A stretch of DNA of 64,000 nucleotides, from assembly GCF_900129975.1 (NCBI RefSeq), contig NZ_FSRG01000005.1, positions 62,001-126,000 on the forward strand, in the 5' to 3' direction. This document shows positions 25,214 through 33,297 of the stretch, piece after piece. The translations under genes were made by a program, and so were the position numbers. The stretch is from Halodesulfovibrio marinisediminis DSM 17456. GTDB lineage: Bacteria; Desulfobacterota; Desulfovibrionia; Desulfovibrionales; Desulfovibrionaceae. The stretch's first letter is position 1. Each line of letters starts with the position of its first letter. The notes below the pieces were generated by a model. The model did no database searches. It saw only the letters and a list, made by a program, of their open reading frames with translations, and was not told the origin of the DNA.

Positions 25214-26185
25214 ATGTACATTGTTACTGGTGGCGCCGGAATGATTGGCAGCGCTATGGTCTGGAAGCTCAACGAAATGGGCATCACAGATATTATCGTA
25301 GTGGACAACCTCGGTTGTACCGAGAAGTGGAAGAACCTTGTTAACCGTACTTATGAAGAATATATCCATCGTGATACTTTTCTTGAAATGGTGATGACTG
25401 ATCAGATTCCTTGGGAAATTGATGCAATCATCCATATGGGTGCGTGTTCTTCTACCACAGAAAAAGATGCAGATTTCCTTATGGAAAACAACCTGCAGTA
25501 CACTAAAGCAATGTGTGAACTTGCGCTTATGAATGACGCACGTTTCATTAACGCTAGTTCTGCTGCAACTTACGGTGACGGTCAGTTTGGTTTTGAGGAT
25601 TCTCTTGAAACCATGCATAAGCTGAAGCCACTGAACATGTACGGATACTCCAAACAGCTTTTTGATCTCTGGGCAGAACGTACCGGACGCCTCGATAAAA
25701 TTGCGTCCCTTAAATTCTTCAACGTGTACGGTCCGAACGAATACCATAAAGGCAACATGATGAGTGTTGTTTGTAAGGCATTCTCCCAGATTGGTGAGAC
25801 ACAGGAGATGAAGCTCTTTAAGTCTTATCATCCAGATTACCCGCACGGCGGTCAAAAGCGTGACTTTGTGTACGTAAAAGACTGTGTAGAAGCTATGTGG
25901 TGGCTCCTTGAGAACCCGCAGGCAAACGGCCTCTTCAACATCGGTACCGGCACAGCACGTACTTGGAATGCTCTCGCACGATCAGTATTTGCTGCAATGG
26001 ATATTGAGCCAGAGATCAGCTACATTGAAATGCCGGAAATTTTGCGTGGTAAATACCAGTACTTTACAGAAGCACCAATGAAACGTCTTCAGGATGCCGG
26101 TTGTCCTGTGAAATTCCGTTCTCTTGAAGAGGGTGCGAAAGATTACGTGCAGAACTACCTTGCTCAGGACGATCCATACCTTTAA
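25214..26185 (+). CDS. hldD: ADP-L-glycero-D-manno-heptose-6-epimerase
   Basis: A 323-aa short-chain dehydrogenase/reductase that epimerises ADP-D-glycero-D-manno-heptose to the L-glycero form for LPS inner core. The nucleotide-binding TGGAGMIGS (residues 5-13), the catalytic Ser region INASSAATYGDG and the YGYSKQLFD catalytic Tyr/Lys are visible, with FFNVYGPNEYHKG downstream typical of HldD/RfaD. The start follows TTAGGAGGACAGT. Last gene of the four-gene run, ended by the terminator at 26243. It indicates a heptose-containing LPS. Confidence 0.95.
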   Translation: MYIVTGGAGMIGSAMVWKLNEMGITDIIVVDNLGCTEKWKNLVNRTYEEYIHRDTFLEMVMTDQIPWEIDAIIHMGACSSTTEKDADFLMENNLQYTKAMCELALMNDARFINASSAATYGDGQFGFEDSLETMHKLKPLNMYGYSKQLFDLWAERTGRLDKIASLKFFNVYGPNEYHKGNMMSVVCKAFSQIGETQEMKLFKSYHPDYPHGGQKRDFVYVKDCVEAMWWLLENPQANGLFNIGTGTARTWNALARSVFAAMDIEPEISYIEMPEILRGKYQYFTEAPMKRLQDAGCPVKFRSLEEGAKDYVQNYLAQDDPYL

Positions 26186-26242
26186 TCGTTCAATCTGTGT
26201 TTCCCGATATTACGGAAGGGATCACTCTTGTTCTGTATAGAA

Positions 26243-26288
26243 AGCAATAAAAAAAGGGTGGAGCATTGGCTCCACCCTTTTTTATTGC
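26243..26288. terminator. Strong bidirectional terminator
   Basis: A long stem (GGGTGGAGC / GCTCCACCC extended by AT pairs) with a 4-base loop and A/T runs on both sides, between convergent hldD and the DUF190 gene. Confidence 0.92.
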
Positions 26289-26294
26289 TGAGTA

Positions 26295-26639
26295 TTAGAG
26301 AATATCGTCACCACAGCGAATGTGGCACATTGCTACTGGTTCGCGGACAATGATGCCCTGTTGAATCATGTCGCAAAGTGTTTCTGAAAAAGTATCGAGC
26401 TTTTCTTTTTCGTCAATCATCTGGATAGTTACCGGAACATCAGAACTTCTGCCCATCGGGCGTTCCCGACGCAGTCTCTTTGCTGCGCCGAATCCCATAA
26501 TTCCTTTAGTTACAGTCGCGCCGGCAATACCGCTTTCCTGGGCTTTTTCAACAATTGCGCGGTATAATGGTTCGCCATTGTGGGTTTTATCTTCATCAAC
26601 GATGCATGTAATACGTTCAACATTTGTGCATTCTGTCAT
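26295..26639 (-). CDS. DUF190 protein (PII-like)
   Basis: A 114-aa cytosolic protein of the DUF190 family, which has a PII/CutA-like fold. The motif GIAGATVTKGIMGFGAAKRLRR is diagnostic, followed by VPVTIQMIDEKEKL. DUF190 proteins often accompany the CrcB fluoride channel, but no crcB is next to it. Start follows GGAGGCCGAA. The last 20 residues (CHIRCGDDIL) have two cysteines, possibly metal-binding. Monocistronic. Confidence 0.85.
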   Translation of the reverse strand: MTECTNVERITCIVDEDKTHNGEPLYRAIVEKAQESGIAGATVTKGIMGFGAAKRLRRERPMGRSSDVPVTIQMIDEKEKLDTFSETLCDMIQQGIIVREPVAMCHIRCGDDIL

Positions 26640-26992
26640 TTCGGCCTCCGTCGGAGCTGCTCTCAGCGTTGCGGTGTATTGGAAAATTGTGTGCGTATTC
26701 TTTTTTTAAGAAAAAATTCAATGAATACCGTAACAGAATACAGTTTCCATGCAGTTGTATCTGCTATTTTAAAGAGAGCGGTAGATAGTTCTTTGTATAT
26801 AAACAGAAAATTGTTGGAACTGGCATCAGAGGTTTTTTGTAAAAGTCTGTAATGTTGAAATTAATGATGTTCTAAGTATTGATGTTTGCCTTATGATTTT
26901 TTTCAACCTGTTGTATTAGGTAATAAAAAACGGTCAGCATAATAATTATGCTGACCGTTGGATGCTTTTTACAGTGAGTAAAGCCTGCTAAC
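26640..26992. other. Intergenic region between DUF190 and mutL
   Basis: 353 bp: the DUF190 promoter region on the left, the mutL terminator on the right. A near-palindromic AT stretch lies at about 26697-26717. No gene seen. Confidence 0.5.
26926..26965 (-). terminator. Rho-independent terminator of mutL
   Basis: Near-perfect palindrome, AACGGTCAGCATAAT / ATTATGCTGACCGTT around one central base, followed on the minus strand by TTTTTTATT. Confidence 0.9.
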
Positions 26993-29053
26993 TTACCCTT
27001 TACGTTTGAACATCTTCTCGAGATCATCAATGGTGAACTGCAATACAGCAGGACGACCATGCGGGCAGTAGGTTCTGTCCGGTGTGGTAAGCCATTGGGC
27101 AATAAGGCCGGCTGCTTCGTCTGAGGTGAGCTTTTGTCCGGCTTTGATAGCACTTTTGCAGGACATCATAGCCCACATGTCTTCCATTGAGCTTATTTGA
27201 CCTGAGAGAATTTCCCGTAGAAATTCTTTTGCTTCCGCTGTTTCAAGTGCATTTGGAATACCCTTCACACGGACTTCAGTTTCTCCGGATGTTGCCAGAG
27301 AGAAGCCGATTTTCTCCAGATCACCCCACATTTCCTGTAGCCTGTGTGTTTCAGAAGGATGAAGCGTAAGGCTGATAGGCAATGCTAATAGTTGGGAGTA
27401 TCCTTGCGATGCATCGCGTTTGATGCGTTCAAATAAAATTCGTTCGTGCACCGCATGCTGATCCAGTAGTACGAGTTTTTGATTTTGTTGACGGATAATC
27501 AGATAAGTATCTGCCAGTTGCCCCAGATAGGTTAGGTCACCGATAGTGACACTCTGATTATCCATTTTTGGTTCGGAATATTCCTGTGATTCGTAGTAGT
27601 CTGCTGTCGAAGTGGCTGCCACCCCTGCGGACTGTACTTCTTCTGCATATGCCTGAGTTGGAGGTACAATGGAAAGGTCTGCTTGTTTAGTAATAGCAGC
27701 TGGTGGCTCTTCAAGTTCGAGAACAGGAGAAAATGCTTCTGCCGGATGCGTTGTGGATGGAGTGAATTCAATGGTCACATCATCGGTGTTTTCTACCGTG
27801 GCTAAGGTTTCAGCAGTGGTGTTGTGCGTTGTGCGTACAATTTCTGTTTCGTGTCCAGCAGGTTCAGTACTTGGCTTGCTGTTTATCACACTGTGATCAT
27901 CTGCTGCACCCCAGAAGCCAGCTGGCTTTGGTGGCGGTGAAGTGAAATCTAAGGATGCCTGTGTAGCAGCTGGAGCCTGTTTGGAAGGCGAAAAAGGATC
28001 GGTTCCTGCTTCAACCTGTTCAAGTACGGTGAGTTCATCCAGAGCGTTTTCAACACCTTTACGTACAGCAAGATAGACACTGTTTTCATCCTGAAAGCGG
28101 ACTTCGTTTTTAGCAGGGTGCACGTTGGCATCTACGAGTTCCGGTTGCATTTCAAGAAACAACGCAATCTGCGGATATTCTTTGCTGAGCAGACGTCCTT
28201 TGTATCCGTCGCGCACTGCACGCATGAGGAGTCTGTCATTCACTGAGCGGCCGTTTACCCAGAAAAGCATACGGTCTGCACGTGGCTGTGCTTTTTGCGG
28301 GTGACCTGTAAGGCCTCGCACGGTATAGCTTTCGCGGTTGTATTCCAGAGGAATCAGTGATTCCGTAATAGCTGGAGGCCAAAGGGTAGCGAGTCGGTCT
28401 CGAAGAGTTTGGTTTTTAGGAAAACGCCACACTTCTCGTCCGTTATTGGTAAATGTGAATCCGACATCAGGGCGTGCAAGTGCAAGGCGCGAAAGCATAT
28501 CCTGACATCGCTTAGTTTCTGTATTTTTGGTTTTTAAAAATTTGAGTCGTGCCGGAATGTTAGCAAACAGGTCACGAATTTCAACAACCGTTCCTTGATG
28601 CAGCGCCGCAGGTCCCTGACTGACAATATTGCCGTGTTCTACTTTAATGAAAAAGGCGTCTGACGGACTATTAGGAACTTCAGGTACTGGTGCAGAGGTT
28701 ATGGTAAATGTAGAGACAGAGGCGATTGACGGTAGTGCCTCACCACGGAAACCGTAGCTGCCAATGCTCATCAATTCTTCCAGACTTGAGACCTTGCTTG
28801 TGGCATGGCGTGTGACGGCCATTTCCAGTTCATTCTGAGGAATGCCGTGGCCATTATCGCGCACCAGAATAAGAGTCTGTCCACCTTCCTCTATTGTTAT
28901 GTCTACGTGTGTGGCTCCAGCATCAATGCTGTTTTCAACGAGTTCTTTCACAACAGAAGCTGGGCGTTCTACCACTTCACCAGCAGCGATCTGGTTACGA
29001 AGGTCGGATGGCAGTACTTGGATATGGCGTCTGGTTTCAGTTTTTTGTGTCAT
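26993..29053 (-). CDS. mutL: DNA mismatch repair protein MutL
   Basis: A 686-aa GHKL ATPase coordinating mismatch repair. N-terminal motifs: QIAAGEVVERPASVVKELVE, DNGHGI, TRHATSK, GFRGEAL. A low-complexity Pro/Thr/Glu-rich linker (about 365-490) leads to the C-terminal dimerisation domain. This contains DQHAVHERILFE (the endonuclease motif DQHA-x2-E-x4-E), SCKSAIKAG and CPHGRPA. It is therefore the nicking type of MutL found in bacteria without MutH. No mutS is adjacent. Confidence 0.95.
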   Translation of the reverse strand: MTQKTETRRHIQVLPSDLRNQIAAGEVVERPASVVKELVENSIDAGATHVDITIEEGGQTLILVRDNGHGIPQNELEMAVTRHATSKVSSLEELMSIGSYGFRGEALPSIASVSTFTITSAPVPEVPNSPSDAFFIKVEHGNIVSQGPAALHQGTVVEIRDLFANIPARLKFLKTKNTETKRCQDMLSRLALARPDVGFTFTNNGREVWRFPKNQTLRDRLATLWPPAITESLIPLEYNRESYTVRGLTGHPQKAQPRADRMLFWVNGRSVNDRLLMRAVRDGYKGRLLSKEYPQIALFLEMQPELVDANVHPAKNEVRFQDENSVYLAVRKGVENALDELTVLEQVEAGTDPFSPSKQAPAATQASLDFTSPPPKPAGFWGAADDHSVINSKPSTEPAGHETEIVRTTHNTTAETLATVENTDDVTIEFTPSTTHPAEAFSPVLELEEPPAAITKQADLSIVPPTQAYAEEVQSAGVAATSTADYYESQEYSEPKMDNQSVTIGDLTYLGQLADTYLIIRQQNQKLVLLDQHAVHERILFERIKRDASQGYSQLLALPISLTLHPSETHRLQEMWGDLEKIGFSLATSGETEVRVKGIPNALETAEAKEFLREILSGQISSMEDMWAMMSCKSAIKAGQKLTSDEAAGLIAQWLTTPDRTYCPHGRPAVLQFTIDDLEKMFKRKG

Positions 29054-29401
29054 ACAAATTCCACTCTACGGGGCGGTTGATGTTAGAACTGACGGTTCTA
29101 TTATTCGTGTACTTAATTAGTTCTGCTTTGGCAATTTGCAACACTAAAGTTGACTTTTGCGATGACAGCTTTGGGCGGGTGCGTACGGATGGCGCTGGAT
29201 TGGGAGTTTTAGCGATAAGTTATAACATGAGTAAATGTAAAAGAAGTTTACAAGAACCCTCTGGCTCGTTACCTATTTAATAGAAGGTTGTGAAACTGTA
29301 AGGTTTAGGCGGTTTCACATTATTTTGCTGTAAGTCAGAGGCGTGGTTGCAGCAAAGTACGAAAATAAAGGGACTCAATGGTGAGTCCCCTTATTTTTTG
29401 C
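29054..29401. other. Intergenic region upstream of mutL
   Basis: 348 bp holding the mutL promoter side and, at its right end, the terminator of the PFK-2/FBPase-2 gene. Nothing else recognised. Confidence 0.5.
29363..29399 (-). terminator. Rho-independent terminator
   Basis: On the minus strand GGGGACTCA / TGAGTCCC, flanked by AT pairs and a T-rich tail. It ends the PFK-2/FBPase-2 transcript. Confidence 0.85.
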
Positions 29402-30625
29402 CTAGTTGCTAAGATCTACGTCCATAAATTTCACAAGCTCAAAAAGTTTTTTCTGCTGTGTTGAGATGATGTGAAACAGCGAGTTTTGTGGAACCAGTAT
29501 ATAAGGGACGTCTTCCTGTCTTCTAAACAGGAAGTGGGATAGAATCATGCGGTTAATTGCCTGATGTCCCACAATAAGGACACGCTCCGCGTTCCCAGAA
29601 AGGAAGAGTGCTTTTTTCAACCCTCTGTCTACACGTTCTTTTAAGGTGATGTATCCTTCGCCCTTTGGATAAACATAACCGTACTTATCTTCTGAACGTT
29701 CCAAGGCGATATCCGGGTATTGTTCTTTTATCTCAGCGTATCGTAAATTTTCACATACCCCTGCGTCGATTTCATCGAATTCCAGAAGCGGAATGACTGT
29801 GCAGTTTGGCATATTGTCTACCACGTACTGTGCGGTCTGTCTGGAGCGTCGCTTCATGCTGGTGAATACGTAGTTAATTTCTTGTCCCTTGAAATATTCA
29901 CCAAGTGCTTTGGCTTGCTTGTGTCCAAGCTCTGTCAGCGAGGAGTCGCCCCCAATTCTGTCCATCACGTTGTATTCTGTCTGTCCATGGCGTGCGAGAT
30001 AGAGGTTACGTACCCAGTCTGAAACAAGAATATCTCGAATGTTCGGATAGAACGGCACCCCGCTTGGTACGTTTTCATTCAGAATACGATTGTGAAGGGA
30101 ATCAATTGCTACCCACATTTTTTCATCTACTAACGGGGAGTAGATATGCTCGTAGTACTGGATGCGCTCTTTAAAGCTCATGCAGGCTTCTTCTTCTGTA
30201 AGTTTCGAGAATTCTGGTAGCTTTGTTTTGCGCAGGATAGATGCTTCGACCAGCTCTTCATCGTTATTGATGCATTCAATCCAGAGGATTGGATAGACTG
30301 CCATGCGTTCAATTGTGAGACGGCGATGACGGCTGACGTTGGTTGCATCCAGAATGGCGACGTTGCCGTCGCCCTGCAAAAATTCCGTAGCACGGTTCAT
30401 ATTGAGAACGGCAATCTCTTCACGCGCAGCTTTACCTGTCTGATTTGTAGGGCTGTAAAATTGTGGTTCTGAAGATTTGGCACCTAGAATTTCACGACGC
30501 AGGTCTCCGTTATTGAAAATCTGTGTTCGAATACCTTCTTTTGAGAGGCCATCAAGAATTTTTGCGGCAACCGTTGTTTTACCGCGAGCTGGTAGACCTA
30601 CCATACCAATATAAAGCTTATGCAT
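29402..30625 (-). CDS. Bifunctional 6-phosphofructo-2-kinase / fructose-2,6-bisphosphatase-like protein
   Basis: A 407-aa fusion laid out like eukaryotic PFKFB. Residues 1-200 form a P-loop kinase: Walker A GLPARGKTT (10-18), a FNNGDLRR segment where PFKFB has FNVGQYRR, FYSPTNQTGKAARE, and ILDATNVSRHRR. Residues 205-407 form a histidine phosphatase: LARHGQTEYN with catalytic His213, DRIGGDSSLTELG, the acid Glu285 in EIDAGVCENL, YPKGEGY, and His354 in VGHQAINR. These match PFKFB motif for motif. It could make and break fructose-2,6-bisphosphate or act on a related sugar phosphate. Start at 30625 follows GGAGGAAC; the 13 upstream codons do not. It lies downstream of malQ on the same strand. Confidence 0.88.
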   Translation of the reverse strand: MHKLYIGMVGLPARGKTTVAAKILDGLSKEGIRTQIFNNGDLRREILGAKSSEPQFYSPTNQTGKAAREEIAVLNMNRATEFLQGDGNVAILDATNVSRHRRLTIERMAVYPILWIECINNDEELVEASILRKTKLPEFSKLTEEEACMSFKERIQYYEHIYSPLVDEKMWVAIDSLHNRILNENVPSGVPFYPNIRDILVSDWVRNLYLARHGQTEYNVMDRIGGDSSLTELGHKQAKALGEYFKGQEINYVFTSMKRRSRQTAQYVVDNMPNCTVIPLLEFDEIDAGVCENLRYAEIKEQYPDIALERSEDKYGYVYPKGEGYITLKERVDRGLKKALFLSGNAERVLIVGHQAINRMILSHFLFRRQEDVPYILVPQNSLFHIISTQQKKLFELVKFMDVDLSN

Positions 30626-30820
30626 TGTTCCTCCGGCATGTGCAAAACCGTCGTCAACGTTCATTGGGCACAGATTGAGACCACAGTGTGAAGTGCACGC
30701 GTGAGAAAAAGTCCGGCGTGAACCCGAGTTAACCTGATGTGGGAGTATGATTTTTTAGCAGATCACAATGATGTGCGGAGTTGGCATCAATCTGGTCGGT
30801 AGTGTCTCTCTTCCTTGTGG

Positions 30821-32323
30821 TTATGTCCAGCGTCCAAATAGCCCTGTAAGCTCTGCGAGCCGTTGGAACATAGGATGATGCAGTTGTTCTTTGGTCATGC
30901 GCCATTCCCAGTTGCCTTCTGCAGTGGATGGGGTGTTCATCCTGCCGGAGTTGTCCAGCCCGATGATGTCCTGCACCGGAAAGATTACGGTGTTTGCAAC
31001 ACTCTGCATGGCAAGACGCATAAACGTTATGTGCACATTATCAAGGTCGGTACATTGGCCTACAAATTCATGCAGGTTACTTCGTCCTTGATCTCCAGCT
31101 TCAGTAACATACCAGCCTTTCACCGTGGAGTTGTCATGCGTGCCGGTGTAGAGAACGCAGTGCGGTTCATGGTGGAACGGAGTATCCGGATTTCGGGTTA
31201 GGTCACCTCCGAAGCCGAATTGAAGAATTTTCATTCCAGGTAGGTAGAACTGCTGTTTCAATTCTCGCACGTCCGCTGTGATGACTCCAAGGTCTTCTGC
31301 GATAAATGGGAGTATTCCAAGGCGTAGGCTGAAGGTTCTGAACAGTTCCATGCCTGGAACTTCCACCCATTTCCCGTTTATTGCAGTCTGCTCTTCTGAT
31401 GGTATTTCCCAATAACCAGCAAACCCTCTGAAGTGGTCGAGCCGGATTTTATCTACCAGTTTGATGTTGTGTTGCATGCGCTGCACCCACCATGCAAAAT
31501 TTTCATTTCGCATAGCGTCCCAGTTAAATACAGGGTTCCCCCAGCGCTGGCCTGTTTCGCTGAAATAGTCCGGTGGAACACCGCCCACATGTGTCGGGTT
31601 GCCGTTATGATCAAGTTTAAACAGATGTGGAGACGTCCAGACATCGGCGCTGTGATGCGTGACATAAATAGGTACATCACCAATGAGGTTCAGCCCGTTC
31701 CGGTTACAGTACGCACGTAGCCTGCGCCACTGGGAAAAGAAAATGAACTGCACAAATTCTTCAAACTCAATGGCATCCTTATGATCGGCATCCCATTGTA
31801 GCAGTGCTTCTTCTTCCCTGTACTTTAAAGGCTCTGGCCATTCACTCCATATCTTACCAGGATGTTCATCCATGATGGTTACAAAGCGTGCATAATCCCG
31901 CAGCCAATCCGCATTGTTTTCTTTAAATTTCGCAAAGCGGTCTGAAGAGCTAAGGGAATCTTTCTTACGTTCATAGGCGAGTCGAAGCAGATGAGCCTTG
32001 TAGATGCCGGTGGCTCCATAATGTACAAATGCTGCATGCCCTGTAGGAGCGTCGCGAACTTCTTCAAAAGTGATGATACCGTCTTCGACCATTAGTTCTG
32101 GGCTGATGAGCAGCGGATTGCCTGCAAAGGCAGACCAGCTAGCATAGGGGGAGTTGCCCATAATTTCAGTTGTGGGAGTTGTTGGCAAAAATTGCCAATA
32201 CAGTTGTCCGTGCGATCGGAGGAAATCGGCAAAGTCGTACGCAGCTGGACCTAAATCGCCGATACCGAATCGCGATGGAAGAGAAGTAATATGTAAAAGT
32301 ACTCCGCTGGAGCGAATATTCAT
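30821..32323 (-). CDS. malQ: 4-alpha-glucanotransferase (amylomaltase)
   Basis: A 500-aa GH77 enzyme transferring alpha-1,4-glucan segments, used in glycogen or maltodextrin metabolism. Motifs: GVLLHITSLPSRFGIGDLGP at the N-terminus, WQFLPTTPT, GDVPIYVTHHSADVW, the nucleophile region KIRLDHFRGFAGYWEIP, AEDLGVI with the acid Glu, and YTGTHDNSTVKGW. Start at 32323 follows GGAGG (5 bases). It sits 71 bp downstream of sppA and 195 bp upstream of the PFK-2/FBPase-2 gene with no clear terminator between, so co-transcription with both is plausible. Confidence 0.95.
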   Translation of the reverse strand: MNIRSSGVLLHITSLPSRFGIGDLGPAAYDFADFLRSHGQLYWQFLPTTPTTEIMGNSPYASWSAFAGNPLLISPELMVEDGIITFEEVRDAPTGHAAFVHYGATGIYKAHLLRLAYERKKDSLSSSDRFAKFKENNADWLRDYARFVTIMDEHPGKIWSEWPEPLKYREEEALLQWDADHKDAIEFEEFVQFIFFSQWRRLRAYCNRNGLNLIGDVPIYVTHHSADVWTSPHLFKLDHNGNPTHVGGVPPDYFSETGQRWGNPVFNWDAMRNENFAWWVQRMQHNIKLVDKIRLDHFRGFAGYWEIPSEEQTAINGKWVEVPGMELFRTFSLRLGILPFIAEDLGVITADVRELKQQFYLPGMKILQFGFGGDLTRNPDTPFHHEPHCVLYTGTHDNSTVKGWYVTEAGDQGRSNLHEFVGQCTDLDNVHITFMRLAMQSVANTVIFPVQDIIGLDNSGRMNTPSTAEGNWEWRMTKEQLHHPMFQRLAELTGLFGRWT

Positions 32324-32394
32324 AAGAGCCTCCAAAAATAACGTTGCCTCTACTTGTATATCATGGAGGCAGCATTGGAGACTAGGGTGGAAAC

Positions 32395-33297
32395 TTAATT
32401 ATACAGGAGTTGAATAGAGTTCTGTTCTCGTACGGTGTTAACCGGTGCAAGATCCAGAACGGAGGTGAGAAGGTCCTTAAGGAAGTTTTGCTCTTTCTTA
32501 GGTCCTTCTTCAAGAGGTAGCGGAGCGTCAAGCTTACAGAGCTTTGTCAGTTCCATATAGGCGGTTTCTCTGTCACCGAGTATGTCCACAAAACCTGCTG
32601 CAAGAGCTTGCTGACCAGTCATGACACGACCGTCTGCATATGGGAGAATCTGTTCCCGCTTCATGTGGCGGCCTTCAACAATGACATCAATGAACTGGTT
32701 GTACATGTCCATGATAATAGCTTGGAAATATTCACGTTCTTCCGGTGTCATTGTCTGGAAAGGACTACCTGCAGCCTTGAGCTTGCCGCTTGTGAGAGAA
32801 AGATAGGAAACGCCAATTTTTTGCATCAGCCCCTTGAAGTTAGGGAGTTCCATTTTAACGCCGATAGAGCCGGTGAGCGTTGCGGGGTTTGCAACAATTT
32901 TGTGTCCGGCTGCTGCAATGTAGTATCCGCCGGAAGCGGCTACTGTACCCATTGAGATAACAACAGGCTTAACTTCGGCAAGGCGCTTGATAGCGTAGTA
33001 CATCTCTTGTGATGCTGCTACACCGCCGCCCGGAGAATTGATGCGAACAATGACGCCCTTGATGGAGTCGTTATTGCGTAGTTTGTATGCCCATTCGGAG
33101 ACCTTACGAGAGTCACCGATAAAGCCTTCAACGTTGATTACGCCGAATTTATCTTGCGTAAAATAAGGCATTGAGTTGCCTTTTGAAACGCGTAAAGCCG
33201 CAGTAGCGCCTGCGAACAGGGCTACTGCGGCAATAATTAGCATTATGCCAAACAGAAGCGGATGCTTCTGCGAGAAGTTGGGCTTATTCGCCTGCAT
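32395..33297 (-). CDS. sppA: Signal peptide peptidase SppA (S49 serine protease)
   Basis: A 300-aa membrane-anchored protease that degrades leftover signal peptides. One N-terminal transmembrane helix (about 18-38) precedes the S49 domain. The nucleophile Ser lies in GTVAASGGYYIAAA and the general-base Lys probably in LTSGKLKAAGSPF, with GSIGVKME between. This is the short, single-domain form. The start at 33297 overlaps the rpsA stop by 14 bp, an arrangement that favours translational coupling. The 40 additional upstream in-frame codons lie inside rpsA and are not used. Confidence 0.92.
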   Translation of the reverse strand: MQANKPNFSQKHPLLFGIMLIIAAVALFAGATAALRVSKGNSMPYFTQDKFGVINVEGFIGDSRKVSEWAYKLRNNDSIKGVIVRINSPGGGVAASQEMYYAIKRLAEVKPVVISMGTVAASGGYYIAAAGHKIVANPATLTGSIGVKMELPNFKGLMQKIGVSYLSLTSGKLKAAGSPFQTMTPEEREYFQAIIMDMYNQFIDVIVEGRHMKREQILPYADGRVMTGQQALAAGFVDILGDRETAYMELTKLCKLDAPLPLEEGPKKEQNFLKDLLTSVLDLAPVNTVREQNSIQLLYN

